Origin: Methylorubrum aminovorans
GTDB lineage: Bacteria > Pseudomonadota > Alphaproteobacteria > Rhizobiales > Beijerinckiaceae
Length of the DNA stretch: 32,326 nucleotides
Assembly: GCF_022179725.1 (NCBI RefSeq)
Contig: NZ_BPRC01000038.1
Coordinates: 1 to 32,326 of the forward strand
Reading direction: 5' to 3'
Shown: piece after piece, positions 15,260-22,133 of the stretch
Layout: every line of letters starts with the position of its first letter
How positions within the stretch are numbered: the first letter of the stretch is position 1
Position numbers and translations under genes: made by a program
Notes under the pieces: generated by a model
Database searches by the model: none
Told to the model about the DNA's origin: nothing
What the model saw: only the letters and a program-made list of their open reading frames with translations

Positions 15260-16933
15260 TCAGCCGAAAAGCGGGTCAGCCAGGAAACCGGCGAGGTTGG
15301 CGTTGGCCGGCGGCTCGGGGTTCAGACTCATCGGCACCACGGCATCAAAGAGCGCCATGACGGGGTCGATCTTGGCGTCGCCCGCGTTCTGCTTCGTCGC
15401 GCGGATCGCGGTCGCCGTGGGCTCAATCTTGAGGTTGCTTACCGCCCAGGCCATCAGCCCTAGCCCGGCATGGCGCAGCGTGCCGTTGGCGAGCTTCCGC
15501 TCCGTCGTCTTGATGGCGTTCATCATGCCGTAGCCCTGCGGCACGCCGACGAGGAGCTTGGCTTCCTGGGTGACCTCGATCTCGGCCAACGCCTCGATGA
15601 ACTCGCCCAGGCCCGCCGGATCGACACCGACGCAGGCGAGCAGGCCCGCATCCTTCACGCGCTCGACGACGGCCACGATGGCGGAGATGTCGTCCAGCTC
15701 ATCGGTGACGATCGTCAGCTCACCGGCGTCCTTGAACTGCTGAAGCCGTGCCGCGATGCTCTTGCGCCGTTCCAACACGCCTTCGTGGCACCACGCGTGT
15801 GACCATGCGAGCCAGCCCCGGGAGACCTTGTCCCGGCCGAGAACGCAGAGGCCGAACAGATCATCGAGACCGCCGCCGTCGATGCCGATGCAGACGACTT
15901 CGGAGCGATCCAGCAGGGCGTCGAGCGTCAATGTCGGGTCTGCACCGCGTTCCCAGAACTCGCCACCGGTCCATCGATCTGAGCGGAGAGCCAGCCCGAT
16001 CTCGACGTTCAGATGCTGGGTCGCCCAGCGCCGCAGCTCCTGCTCACCGCTCTGCTCGGCCGCCTGGAAGTCCGGAACCAGCCGCTCAACGGTGATGGAC
16101 TTGCCCGCGTTCGGCGTGACCATCGACCAGTTCGCCGGGTCCTTCCAATCCGTCCCGGCCGGCATTTCGTAGAGGATCGGGCACAGCGGCGCGGCTAGCT
16201 GGCCGTCGCGCACCGCCCTGGCCTTGTGCAACTCTGACCGGAACACCCCCATGGGTGGCCGCTCCGACTGCGTCGTGATCGTCAGCAGAAACGCCTCCGG
16301 CTGCGAGATCATGCCGCCGCGCAGCTGTCCGATGACCCGGTCCGCATCCTTGTGCTCGGCGATCACGTGAAGCTCGTCGAGCAGCACGCCCGTCGGCTTC
16401 GAGCCGGTGACCACCTTCGTGTCGAACGACTTCACCTTCAGGAAGGCGCCGGTCGGCCGGTAGGTGATCTTCTTCAGGTGCTCCTGAACGTGGAACTTGA
16501 GGGCGAGCACCGGGTCAGAGTCGACCATGCCAACGGCCTGCCGGAACGCGAGATCGGCAACCTCCTGCGTCGGCGCAACGATCAGGAATTCCGCCCGCGG
16601 CCGCCGGTTGACCAGCATGGCGGTGACCATGATCGCGGCGCCGCCGGTCGTCTTGCTGTTCTTCTTCGGAACCAGGGCGAAGTACTCGCGCAGGTGCCGG
16701 ACCTTTGCCTCCGGATCGTAGGCGCCGAAGATCGCGACAACGAGGTCGCGCATCCAGTCGCCGGCCGCCTCACGTAGCGTCGGCTGGCCCGCCACATCGG
16801 GGAGGCGCAGCCGGTTGAAGATCGCGAGGCCGCGGTCCGCTTCAGATCGAACGAGCGGCAAGTCGGGCAGGAGCGAGCGCCCCGCCTTGATGCGTGCCTC
16901 CCAGTCTGGGCAAGCGCAGGACCAAACCGTCAC
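15260..16933 (-). CDS. terminase large subunit
   Basis: The product is 557 residues. The ATPase half has a deviant Walker A (VPKKNSKTTGG, about residue 90) and Walker B LLDELHV (about 188). The nuclease half has GIDGGGLDDLFGLCVLGRD (about 350) and TDELDD (about 415) as metal-binding acidic clusters. This is the HK97/P27-type (Terminase_1) large subunit that packages and cuts phage DNA. The GTG at 16933 overlaps the small-subunit stop as GTGA. The size is normal and no break is seen. Confidence 0.95.
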   Translation of the reverse strand: MTVWSCACPDWEARIKAGRSLLPDLPLVRSEADRGLAIFNRLRLPDVAGQPTLREAAGDWMRDLVVAIFGAYDPEAKVRHLREYFALVPKKNSKTTGGAAIMVTAMLVNRRPRAEFLIVAPTQEVADLAFRQAVGMVDSDPVLALKFHVQEHLKKITYRPTGAFLKVKSFDTKVVTGSKPTGVLLDELHVIAEHKDADRVIGQLRGGMISQPEAFLLTITTQSERPPMGVFRSELHKARAVRDGQLAAPLCPILYEMPAGTDWKDPANWSMVTPNAGKSITVERLVPDFQAAEQSGEQELRRWATQHLNVEIGLALRSDRWTGGEFWERGADPTLTLDALLDRSEVVCIGIDGGGLDDLFGLCVLGRDKVSRGWLAWSHAWCHEGVLERRKSIAARLQQFKDAGELTIVTDELDDISAIVAVVERVKDAGLLACVGVDPAGLGEFIEALAEIEVTQEAKLLVGVPQGYGMMNAIKTTERKLANGTLRHAGLGLMAWAVSNLKIEPTATAIRATKQNAGDAKIDPVMALFDAVVPMSLNPEPPANANLAGFLADPLFG

Positions 16934-17511
16934 TGCAGCAGGCCGTCCCAGCCCTCGTCACCGCTCGACTTGCCTGCGGGCGGCTTCGCCTGACCGTCGC
17001 CGGACTCGTCGGACGGCGCAGACCCGGTCCGGAACATGCCGAGGTGCCGACCGATGTCGACCAGTGCGGCCCGCTTGTCGGCGAGTTTCACCTTCAGGGC
17101 GCCGTCCTTGGTCTGCGAGATCTCTGTGATGGCTGCCGCCGTGGCGTCGTCGATGTCGTCGCTGTTGCGCAGCGTGACCTCGTTCGTCACGCGCGTCGCC
17201 GGCACGCCGTCCTCGTCTTCCTCGCCGGTTTCGGTCACGTTGGACCGCCAGGTGATGGCCTTCCGGATGTCCGAGAAGCCGAGCTTGGCGAGTTCGGAGA
17301 CCACGCTCTCCGGCGTGATGCCCGTACGCTTCGAGACCTCGCGGCGCTCGCGTGCAATGGCTGCCGACACCTTAGGGTGCCTGAGCAGGCGCGACCCCTC
17401 GACCTCAGCCGATCGCGGGCTGTAGCCGGCGCGGATGGCGGCCTGCTTCGCGTTTAGGTCCACGAGGTACTCGCGGACGAAACGGGCCTGCTTGTTGGTA
17501 AGGTCTGTCAT
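16930..17511 (-). CDS. terminase small subunit
   Basis: The product is 193 residues of the Terminase_2 family. The DNA-binding N-terminus is LTNKQARFVREYLVDLNAKQ, AAIRAGYSP and RLLRHPKVSAAIA. It would recognise the packaging site, which may be the repeat region just upstream. The C-terminal 30 residues are a low-complexity tail. No strong ribosome site stands before the ATG at 17511; the nearest GAGG is about 20 bases away and inside a hairpin. Confidence 0.92.
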   Translation of the reverse strand: MTDLTNKQARFVREYLVDLNAKQAAIRAGYSPRSAEVEGSRLLRHPKVSAAIARERREVSKRTGITPESVVSELAKLGFSDIRKAITWRSNVTETGEEDEDGVPATRVTNEVTLRNSDDIDDATAAAITEISQTKDGALKVKLADKRAALVDIGRHLGMFRTGSAPSDESGDGQAKPPAGKSSGDEGWDGLLQ

Positions 17512-17526
17512 GGATTGAAAAATTTT

Positions 17527-17542
17527 CCGCCTCAGAGGGCGG
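17527..17542 (-). terminator. hairpin with T-tract in the late-operon leader
   Basis: On the minus strand CCGCC-CTCTGA-GGCGG is followed by AAAATTTTT, about 16 bases before the small terminase start. The stem is short (5 bp), so it is a weak terminator or attenuator candidate. It could also hide the GAGG that lies within it. Downstream of the only long leader in the late operon, it is a possible target for antitermination. Confidence 0.4.
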
Positions 17543-17641
17543 TTGATGGACCAAGGCCACCCGACCCCGGCGCCTTAGCAAAAACCTGCGAATGGGATGG
17601 GCTGCGGTGCGGGTGGCGCCGGCCCCTAGCCTTTTGACCCC

Positions 17642-17658
17642 CCCCTCCTGGGGAGGGG
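17642..17658. repeat. strong GC hairpin in the terminase leader
   Basis: CCCCTCC (17642-17648) and GGAGGGG (17652-17658) form a perfect 7-bp stem with a 3-base loop. There is no T-tract on either strand, so it is not a classical terminator. Confidence 0.5.
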
Positions 17659-17659
17659 C

Positions 17660-17862
17660 GGTGCATAAATGTCACACTGAGGGGGTCGGGTCGAGACAGA
17701 TGGTGCATAAATGCAACATTTGATCGCCGTCGAAGCAGGCCACGCCAGATTTTCGAGAGCAGGAGACGAGGTTAGCCTCCATAACTTCTACTAATTTCCA
17801 GCGCGTCTGCTTTCTGCGGGGCAGGTGGCAAGGTTATCAGCCATAACTTCCACTAATTTCAG
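17660..17862. repeat. two sets of direct repeats, candidate packaging site
   Basis: Set one is GGTGCATAAATG at 17660-17671 and 17702-17713 (42-base spacing). Set two is a pair of 32-base copies at 17769-17800 and 17831-17862 that share AGGTTA, CCATAACTTC and ACTAATTTC. They occupy the gene-free 375 bases upstream of the small terminase gene. Small terminase subunits bind repeated sites near their own gene in many cos and pac phages, so this is the natural place for a packaging site. No other gene is seen in 17512-17886. Confidence 0.5.
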
Positions 17863-17886
17863 AAGATCCGCCCCGACCAATCTTGT

Positions 17887-18135
17887 TCACTCGGGCGGCG
17901 AACCGACCTCAACCATGATGGGCGGATGCGCGATGCCGAGGATCCGCACATGGATCGGGGCGCCAGCGACGAGGGCCGCTAGCTCCTCAGGCGTCGGCAG
18001 CCACGCGGTCGTCATGGCGGGCGTCTCCGGTCCGCCTACAGTGCAGGTGATGACCTCGTCGCGGATGGGCAGGCCGAGATAGCCCTGGCTCTTGCCGAGC
18101 ACCCGTGTGCAGCCTTCGACGCGTCCGATCTGCAT
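17887..18135 (-). CDS. conserved hypothetical phage protein
   Basis: The product is 82 residues. Recognisable blocks are CTRVLGKSQGYLGLPIRDE, TAWLPTPEELAALVAGAP and IHVRILGIAHPPIMVEVG. Short proteins with this PTPEEL..L..G and HPP layout are common next to HNH/terminase genes in alphaproteobacterial prophages (from memory); the function is unknown. The ATG at 18135 has AGGAG eight bases upstream. The HNH gene ends three bases before it in the same direction. Confidence 0.75.
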   Translation of the reverse strand: MQIGRVEGCTRVLGKSQGYLGLPIRDEVITCTVGGPETPAMTTAWLPTPEELAALVAGAPIHVRILGIAHPPIMVEVGSPPE

Positions 18136-18138
18136 GGG

Positions 18139-18474
18139 TCAGGCTCCTGACATGCCCATGCGGCGAGCCCGCTCAGCCGCCGTCTTCTTCTGGTGGTGCG
18201 AGGGGCAAAGGGCCTGCCCGTTCTTTGGGTCCAGCGGGTCGCCGCCGTCCCGGCGCTCGACGATGTGGTCGGCGTAGAGCCTGACCCCGCCGCGTCTGCC
18301 GTGGACGGCGCAGCCTGGGGCTTGGCACTTCCAGCCGGCACGCTTCAGGACTTCCTGGCGCCAGGCCTTGTGCTCGGGGGTGAGCAGTTCGGGATCGGCT
18401 TGCTTGGGCGCCGGCCGGGCCGTGCGCGTGTCCAGGGTGCCGAGGCGAGGGGCGAGCGTGGTGAGGCGGGCCAT
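18139..18474 (-). CDS. HNH endonuclease
   Basis: The product is 111 residues. The HNH core is YADHIVERRDGGDPLDPKNG followed by QALCPSHHQKKT, with zinc-binding Cys in WKCQAPGC and CPSHH. HNH proteins beside HK97-type terminases are needed for DNA cutting in packaging in several phages. The ATG at 18474 is preceded by a G-rich ribosome site. The gene is three bases from the next small gene. Confidence 0.92.
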   Translation of the reverse strand: MARLTTLAPRLGTLDTRTARPAPKQADPELLTPEHKAWRQEVLKRAGWKCQAPGCAVHGRRGGVRLYADHIVERRDGGDPLDPKNGQALCPSHHQKKTAAERARRMGMSGA

Positions 18475-18563
18475 CTGCTTACCCCTACGCAGTCTGCTAC
18501 CTGAGCAGCCGCGCTTTTCGTGCGCCGCAGCACGGCTGCGGTACGACGACGGCGGTATAGATC

Positions 18564-18592
18564 AGTTGCGCGCCATGGGAGCGCGCGCAACT
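18564..18592. promoter_or_regulatory. perfect 10-bp inverted repeat over a start codon
   Basis: AGTTGCGCGC (18564-18573) and GCGCGCAACT (18583-18592) flank a 9-base loop that contains the ATG at 18575. In RNA it would be a stable hairpin burying that start codon; as DNA it would suit a dimeric repressor. Confidence 0.55.
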
Positions 18593-18871
18593 GAAAGTGG
18601 ACGGACGGTGTATCAGGTTGTCGGCTTCGTAGCTGTCGGCGCTGCGGGAGCAGCCGTGCTGCACAGCTGGGATCTTCCGAAGTTCGTTAGCTTCGGCTTC
18701 GCACTGCTGAGCCTCGGAGGGGCGGCCGTTGTCGGCGCCTTACAGGCCGGACCCGTCGGCGGATCTATCCAACCACCCTCCTACACCATGGCAGCTGAGA
18801 TGGCGCCGACAGAGGGCGTTGTTGCTCCGCCTCGTCGCCATAGGTCAAAGACTGAAACCGCTGCTTGGTGA
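18575..18871 (+). CDS. small membrane protein, hypothetical
   Basis: The product is 98 residues with two likely membrane helices (VYQVVGFVAVGAAGAAVLH, about 12-30; FVSFGFALLSLGGAAVVGAL, about 38-57) and a Pro/Thr/Arg-rich cytoplasmic tail. The topology is that of small phage holins or superinfection-exclusion proteins, but no family is recognised. The ATG at 18575 sits inside a perfect hairpin and has no clear ribosome site; the GTG at 18608 is an alternative. It reads against the phage operon, like the DUF6522 gene that follows. Confidence 0.45.
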   Translation: MGARATESGRTVYQVVGFVAVGAAGAAVLHSWDLPKFVSFGFALLSLGGAAVVGALQAGPVGGSIQPPSYTMAAEMAPTEGVVAPPRRHRSKTETAAW

Positions 18872-19047
18872 CGCCCGCTTCGGGAAAGGTGCTCAACTCC
18901 CCCGACCACCCGTATAGGTTTCGTCCCCAGGGTCCCCAGCTGCAGGGCAGCGATCGCGCAGCAGCAGGTTTTCCCCTGCCGCCTCCTGGAATGCGTTACG
19001 GTGCATCTCAGCCCGCCAAAGCTGTCGAGCGAGAAGGAGGGCACACC

Positions 19048-19341
19048 ATGCGATTTGAATGCGACCCAGACGGCGCGTGGATTGTGGATCCAGCTTCCCT
19101 CGCCAGTAAGCTCGGAGTGACCGCGGCCCACCTTCAGAGCCAGGAGCGTCGCGGGCTGGTCGGCAGCCGTGTCGAGATCGGCAGCGGCTCCGATGAAGGC
19201 CGCGCTCGTGTGACGGTTACGACTGAATATTCCGGCTGGCAGGGTCTTTTCGATGCAGACGGCGCTCTCATAGGCGAGCGCTTTTTCGAACCTGCAGGCA
19301 CTGATGTTGCTGCGTCGACCGGGCTGAGCGGCAGACATTAG
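19048..19341 (+). CDS. DUF6522-like protein
   Basis: The product is 97 residues. FECDPDGAWIVDPASLASKL followed by LQSQERRGLVGSRVEIGSG and DEGRARVTVTTEY fits DUF6522, a small family of unknown function common in Methylobacterium and relatives. The ATG at 19048 has a strong GAAGGAGGG seven bases upstream, which overrides an open frame running from 18865. It is oriented opposite to the prophage operons and converges with the Ser-rich gene 18 bases away. This layout suggests a moron expressed independently in the lysogen. Confidence 0.7.
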   Translation: MRFECDPDGAWIVDPASLASKLGVTAAHLQSQERRGLVGSRVEIGSGSDEGRARVTVTTEYSGWQGLFDADGALIGERFFEPAGTDVAASTGLSGRH

Positions 19342-19359
19342 GCCGCTCATAGGACAACC

Positions 19360-19680
19360 TCAGTCTCCGCCGCCCGACGATCCGCCATCGCTGCTGGACG
19401 AGCTGCACGACCCGCTGTCCGAGTAGGATGACGAGCCAGAACAGTGCGACGAGGATGAATGGTCCGTTCCGCCGTAGCTCGGCGAGATCGGGCTGAGCGG
19501 GCTTAGGATCATCCCCGAAGACGAGGCCGGATTCATGGGGCTGTCGTCCCACGATGGACGGGCCGAAGCAGGGGCAGGGGAGTTGAGAAGATGGGCGCGG
19601 CGCAGGCGGTTCTCCTGCTCCTCGCGCCGGCGCCGCTCCTCTGCGCGACGCTTGAAGCCGAAGATGTCGGGCAGGTCCAT
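19360..19680 (-). CDS. Ser/Gly-rich hypothetical protein
   Basis: The product is 106 residues. The first 30 are a charged helix (FKRRAEERRRREEQENRLRR). The last 35 are almost entirely Ser, Asp, Gly and Cys, ending SSDGGSSGGGD. AAGG stands nine bases before the ATG at 19680. Such Ser/Gly tails occur on small membrane-edge or virion proteins of this group (from memory), and the function is unknown. It lies just downstream of the tRNA gene on the same strand. Confidence 0.55.
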   Translation of the reverse strand: MDLPDIFGFKRRAEERRRREEQENRLRRAHLLNSPAPASARPSWDDSPMNPASSSGMILSPLSPISPSYGGTDHSSSSHCSGSSSYSDSGSCSSSSSDGGSSGGGD

Positions 19681-19700
19681 CGATCGACCTTGCGATGAAA

Positions 19701-19777
19701 TGGTTGCGGCGGTCGGATTCGAACCGACGACCTTCAGGGTATGAACCTGACGAGCTACCGGGCTGCTCTACGCCACG
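19701..19777 (-). tRNA. tRNA-Met(CAT), initiator type
   Basis: A complete 77-nt cloverleaf on the minus strand. Acceptor CGTGGCG/CGCCGCA pairs except the first position; that C1 x A72 mismatch is the mark of initiator tRNAs. The D-arm is GAGC-AGCCCGGTA-GCTC. The anticodon stem is TCAGG/CCTGA with loop TTCATAC, anticodon CAT. The variable loop is AGGTC, the T-arm GTCGG-TTCGAAT-CCGAC, and the ending ACCA is encoded. It sits inside the prophage between the NusG-like and Ser-rich genes. An extra initiator tRNA in a prophage is unusual. It may instead be an attachment-site remnant of another element, but both halves are intact. Confidence 0.9.
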
Positions 19778-19827
19778 TCATGCGCCCTGCCGCCGAGGCA
19801 CAAGCCTCCATTGCAGAGAAGCGGTTC

Positions 19828-19844
19828 GGCCCGATTGTCGGGCC
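19828..19844. terminator. hairpin downstream of the NusG-like gene
   Basis: GGCCCGA (19828-19834) and TCGGGCC (19838-19844) form a 7-bp stem with a 3-base loop, between the NusG-like stop and the tRNA. No T-tract follows on either strand, so it may be a processing or weak termination signal. Confidence 0.35.
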
Positions 19845-19919
19845 TCTCCGTCTCCGCCGCGGCTCGCGCATCGACCCCGAGGGGGAGACAAGCGGCGGCT
19901 GAAAAGGTGCGGGCGCATA

Positions 19920-20699
19920 TTACACGATCGCCACGTCCGCAAGCCCCACTTCCACAGGTGTAGCGCGGCCAAAGATGCTGACGCTAACCTTCAGCCGATC
20001 GCCGGGCAGCACGGCCTCCACGGTGCCGGGGAAGCTCGCGAAGGGGCCGGCGCGGACGATGACGCTCGATCCTTCCCCGACGCTCATGGGCGCCACGATC
20101 TCGCCGGAGACGAGCGCGTCGACGAAGCGCTGCAGCGCCTCTGGGTCGAGGCGAGCAGGGCGCATCACCATGCCGGCGATGTTGCCTGGCGGGCTGGTGT
20201 CCGGCGCAGGATGGCTGACAATCTCTGCCACGCCCGGTGCGCCCCGGGCTTCGTCGAGATGCGCTGCGTCTCGCACGCCGATGAACACGGTTCGCATCAG
20301 CAACTGCGCGTGACGCACGACGCGTCGTCCACGCCTCACCACGACCTCGGACGTGCGGGGCTGAAACGTATCGACCTTGACCTCGTGCAACGCGGTCAGC
20401 GCCCGGTCGCCCATGCGGGGGAGGGTGCGGGCGATGTACCAGCGCAGGTCCGAGTTCAGCCGGCGCGGCTCCAAGTCGTAAACGGGATCGGCCGCTGATC
20501 GGGGCTCCGGTTTCGTCAGCGCGGGTGATGAGGGGCGCAGGGCTCGGCGTTCGGTGCGGGCACGCCGCTGCTCGCGCAGGCGGCGCTTCTTGGACTTGGC
20601 GGGGCGAGACAGGGCGGATCTCCATGGCGAAAGATCCGAACCAGGCGGCGACGTGGCGGGGCGATCATACCCCGCGACCCATGGCAAGGCGGCTTCCAA
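19920..20699 (-). CDS. NusG-like transcription antitermination factor
   Basis: The product is up to 259 residues. After a basic, unstructured N-terminus (KSKKRRLREQRRARTERR), an NGN-type domain runs from about residue 85 (RWYIARTLPRMGDRALTALH, DTFQPRTSEVVVRRGRRVVR, LLMRTVFIGVRD). The C-terminal 60 residues are a KOW domain (EGSSVIVRAGPFASFPGTVE, DRLKVSVSIFG). Specialised NusG paralogues bind RNA polymerase and suppress pausing on chosen operons. Chromosomal nusG normally sits by secE and rplK, so this is an accessory copy. The only workable starts are TTG codons at 20699 and 20687, and the true start is uncertain. Confidence 0.8.
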   Translation of the reverse strand: MEAALPWVAGYDRPATSPPGSDLSPWRSALSRPAKSKKRRLREQRRARTERRALRPSSPALTKPEPRSAADPVYDLEPRRLNSDLRWYIARTLPRMGDRALTALHEVKVDTFQPRTSEVVVRRGRRVVRHAQLLMRTVFIGVRDAAHLDEARGAPGVAEIVSHPAPDTSPPGNIAGMVMRPARLDPEALQRFVDALVSGEIVAPMSVGEGSSVIVRAGPFASFPGTVEAVLPGDRLKVSVSIFGRATPVEVGLADVAIV

Positions 20700-21130
20700 C
20701 CCTTTCTGCCCGAGAAAAACGAGTCTCTATAGAAAGCCCCCTATGGAGAGGGGGAGGGAACAGAGATGATAGTATATAGGGTAAAAAGTATTTTTTCTTT
20801 TATTTATAAGAGGATAAGCTACCCCGGCGACTATGGCCACGATACTTCTTGAGCTGGTGCATGAACGGTCACGGTCCTTTCTGCCGAAGGGGTACAAAGG
20901 AATGCACCAGACGTGCCGAGGGCATAAGTAAGCCGCTCCGGCGAACTCCGATCAAATCGTATTCATCTCAGAAATCAGGCCTAATACTCAGCACCTATTG
21001 CCGCACGTCATTTTCTGCGCATCGATGACGTCTATGTTCGGTACGCTGACCAACGGCCTAAAGCTATGTAGACGAATCAATTTTATATGATAAGAAGCAT
21101 ATCGTTCTAGCTACATGAGAGGGGTTGCCG
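20700..21130. other. AT-rich intergenic region, promoters likely
   Basis: No gene is seen. The strip at 20770-20815 is almost pure A/T, with TATACT on the minus strand as a possible -10 for the NusG-like gene. At 21087-21092 TATGAT on the plus strand could be the -10 for the secreted-protein pair; no convincing -35 was found for either. Base composition shifts sharply here from GC-rich phage DNA to AT-rich cargo. Confidence 0.45.
20854..20910. repeat. nested inverted repeats, possible structured RNA or operator
   Basis: CTGGTGCAT (20854-20862) pairs with ATGCACCAG (20902-20910). Inside, TCCTTT (20875-20880) pairs with AAAGGA (20896-20901). The two right arms are contiguous, so the left strand carries a 12-base bulge and the whole can fold as one long imperfect hairpin. 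Confidence 0.5.
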
Positions 21131-21403
21131 ATGGGCGCGCTACGAATCACGCTTGCAACCGTTTTTCTAGGGTTTTTTCCTTTAAGCACGGCTTATGCAG
21201 ATTGCTCGGCGAAGAACACAGATGTGCCTGGACGCACCTGTTCTTGCTCAAGCAGTAATTGTTCTACAGGAACGCAGTGTAGCTGCAACAACTCTAGTGG
21301 CGGCTTTGATCCTGTGTGCGAATGCCGCAGATCAAGTTCCTTCAATTCGCAGCATAATAAAAGAGAGTATGCTAAGCATATTTATACCCCACGGCAGCAG
21401 TAA
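21131..21403 (+). CDS. small secreted Cys-rich protein
   Basis: The product is 90 residues. Residues 1-23 (MGALRITLATVFLGFFPLST, then AYA) are a clear signal peptide with cleavage after AYA. The mature part has eight Cys (25, 37, 39, 44, 50, 52, 63, 65), including CSC and CEC pairs in a Ser/Asn/Gly-rich stretch, suggesting a disulphide-knotted exported peptide. No family is recognised. GAGGGG lies seven bases before the ATG at 21131. It ends one base before the next gene. AT-rich composition, unlike the phage operons, points to recent transfer. Confidence 0.7.
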   Translation: MGALRITLATVFLGFFPLSTAYADCSAKNTDVPGRTCSCSSSNCSTGTQCSCNNSSGGFDPVCECRRSSSFNSQHNKREYAKHIYTPRQQ

Positions 21404-21404
21404 G

Positions 21405-21695
21405 ATGCAGCGCTTGCTGGTCGCTTTCATAGCTTCGGCGTCTGCTTTGTTCTTTGTTGGTGCGGCAGATGCTCAAACTTGGGCGGGCAAATGTGCGCGC
21501 TCTAGGCACATAGTTGGACATGAGTATAGCTTCGAAAATGATTGTCAATATCGGGTATACTGGATTGTACGATGTAAGTGGCCTCCAAACGCGTGCTATG
21601 CGCCGCCCAGCAGCTTCTTCGTCAGCTCTGGATCGAATAGCGTCAAGAACCTGATGGGAGCCGGAGGAGTGGAGTATCTAGGGCCATACAAGTAA
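21405..21695 (+). CDS. small secreted protein with four cysteines
   Basis: The product is 96 residues with a signal peptide (MQRLLVAFIASASALFFVGA, cut after ADA). The mature part has Cys at 30, 47, 57 and 64, in FENDCQYRVYWIVRCKWPPN and CYAPP. This NDC..V..RC...C spacing recalls small periplasmic proteins of unknown role, a weak impression only. The ATG at 21405 follows the previous stop by one base (TAAGATG), so the two are a translationally linked pair, probably functional partners. The tail VEYLGPYK is unlike anything recognised. Confidence 0.65.
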   Translation: MQRLLVAFIASASALFFVGAADAQTWAGKCARSRHIVGHEYSFENDCQYRVYWIVRCKWPPNACYAPPSSFFVSSGSNSVKNLMGAGGVEYLGPYK

Positions 21696-21711
21696 TTTAG
21701 CAATTGTGTAA

Positions 21712-21741
21712 GCTATAGCGTCCCTTGCAGGACGCTATAGC
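21712..21741. terminator. bidirectional terminator hairpin
   Basis: GCTATAGCGTCC and GGACGCTATAGC form a perfect 12-bp stem with the 6-base loop CTTGCA. It lies between two convergent genes (stops at 21695 and 21751), so it would serve both, although no long T-tract follows on either side. Confidence 0.75.
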
Positions 21742-21750
21742 GACAAATGA

Positions 21751-21975
21751 TCACTTAGCAGAAGTGCTTCCCTTATATCCGTCATTTCTGCGGGGATCGT
21801 ATTTTATATTGCCGCGGTCCCCGTAACTCGGACTGCGCGTCGGCTGCTGATTTACGCTGGGACTGCTTGGCGCTGGACTCCTTGGACCCACGCCGCTGCG
21901 TATTGGGTCAGCCAGCGCAGGAAGCGCCGCCGAAACTAATGCCGCTCCAATGGCCACTTTAGTCAAACTGAACAT
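21751..21975 (-). CDS. small exported protein, Pro/Ser-rich
   Basis: The product is 74 residues. The signal peptide is MFSLTKVAIGAALVSAALPA, cut after ALA. The mature part is short and disordered (GPRSPAPSSPSVNQQPTRSP), ending in a polar GDRGNIKYDPRRNDGYKG segment. The ATG at 21975 has GAGG ten bases upstream; a longer frame from 22014 is less likely. No family is recognised. It resembles the many small exported proteins of Methylobacterium in style, and may be host-type cargo. Convergent with the secreted pair. Confidence 0.6.
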   Translation of the reverse strand: MFSLTKVAIGAALVSAALPALADPIRSGVGPRSPAPSSPSVNQQPTRSPSYGDRGNIKYDPRRNDGYKGSTSAK

Positions 21976-22133
21976 GACAGGCCTCGCTTCTGCAACTATG
22001 AAATTGTGTTTCATAGCTGCATTTCGGATAGCAAAGCCGGCTGCTTTCTACAATGGCATAGATGCATGTTTTGGAATGAATTTTGTAAAAGCAACGAGCT
22101 TCGCCGTGACTCCGTCGTGCTCAGGATGAGTTT

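Noticed and set aside
3699..17511. Gene transfer agent cluster rather than a prophage
   Set aside because: Several products resemble GTA proteins, but replication and recombination genes, an HNH protein, an attachment fragment and a separate packaging-type region point to a prophage, and the large GTA tail genes are absent.
19984..20625. Alternative frame starting ATGGAGATCCGCC within the NusG-like gene
   Set aside because: It has a good-looking start but encodes an Arg/Ala/Pro-rich sequence without domains, while the other frame contains the NGN and KOW signatures.
21195..21404. N-terminal extension of the second secreted protein
   Set aside because: The open frame upstream overlaps the first secreted gene out of frame; the signal peptide clearly starts at 21405.
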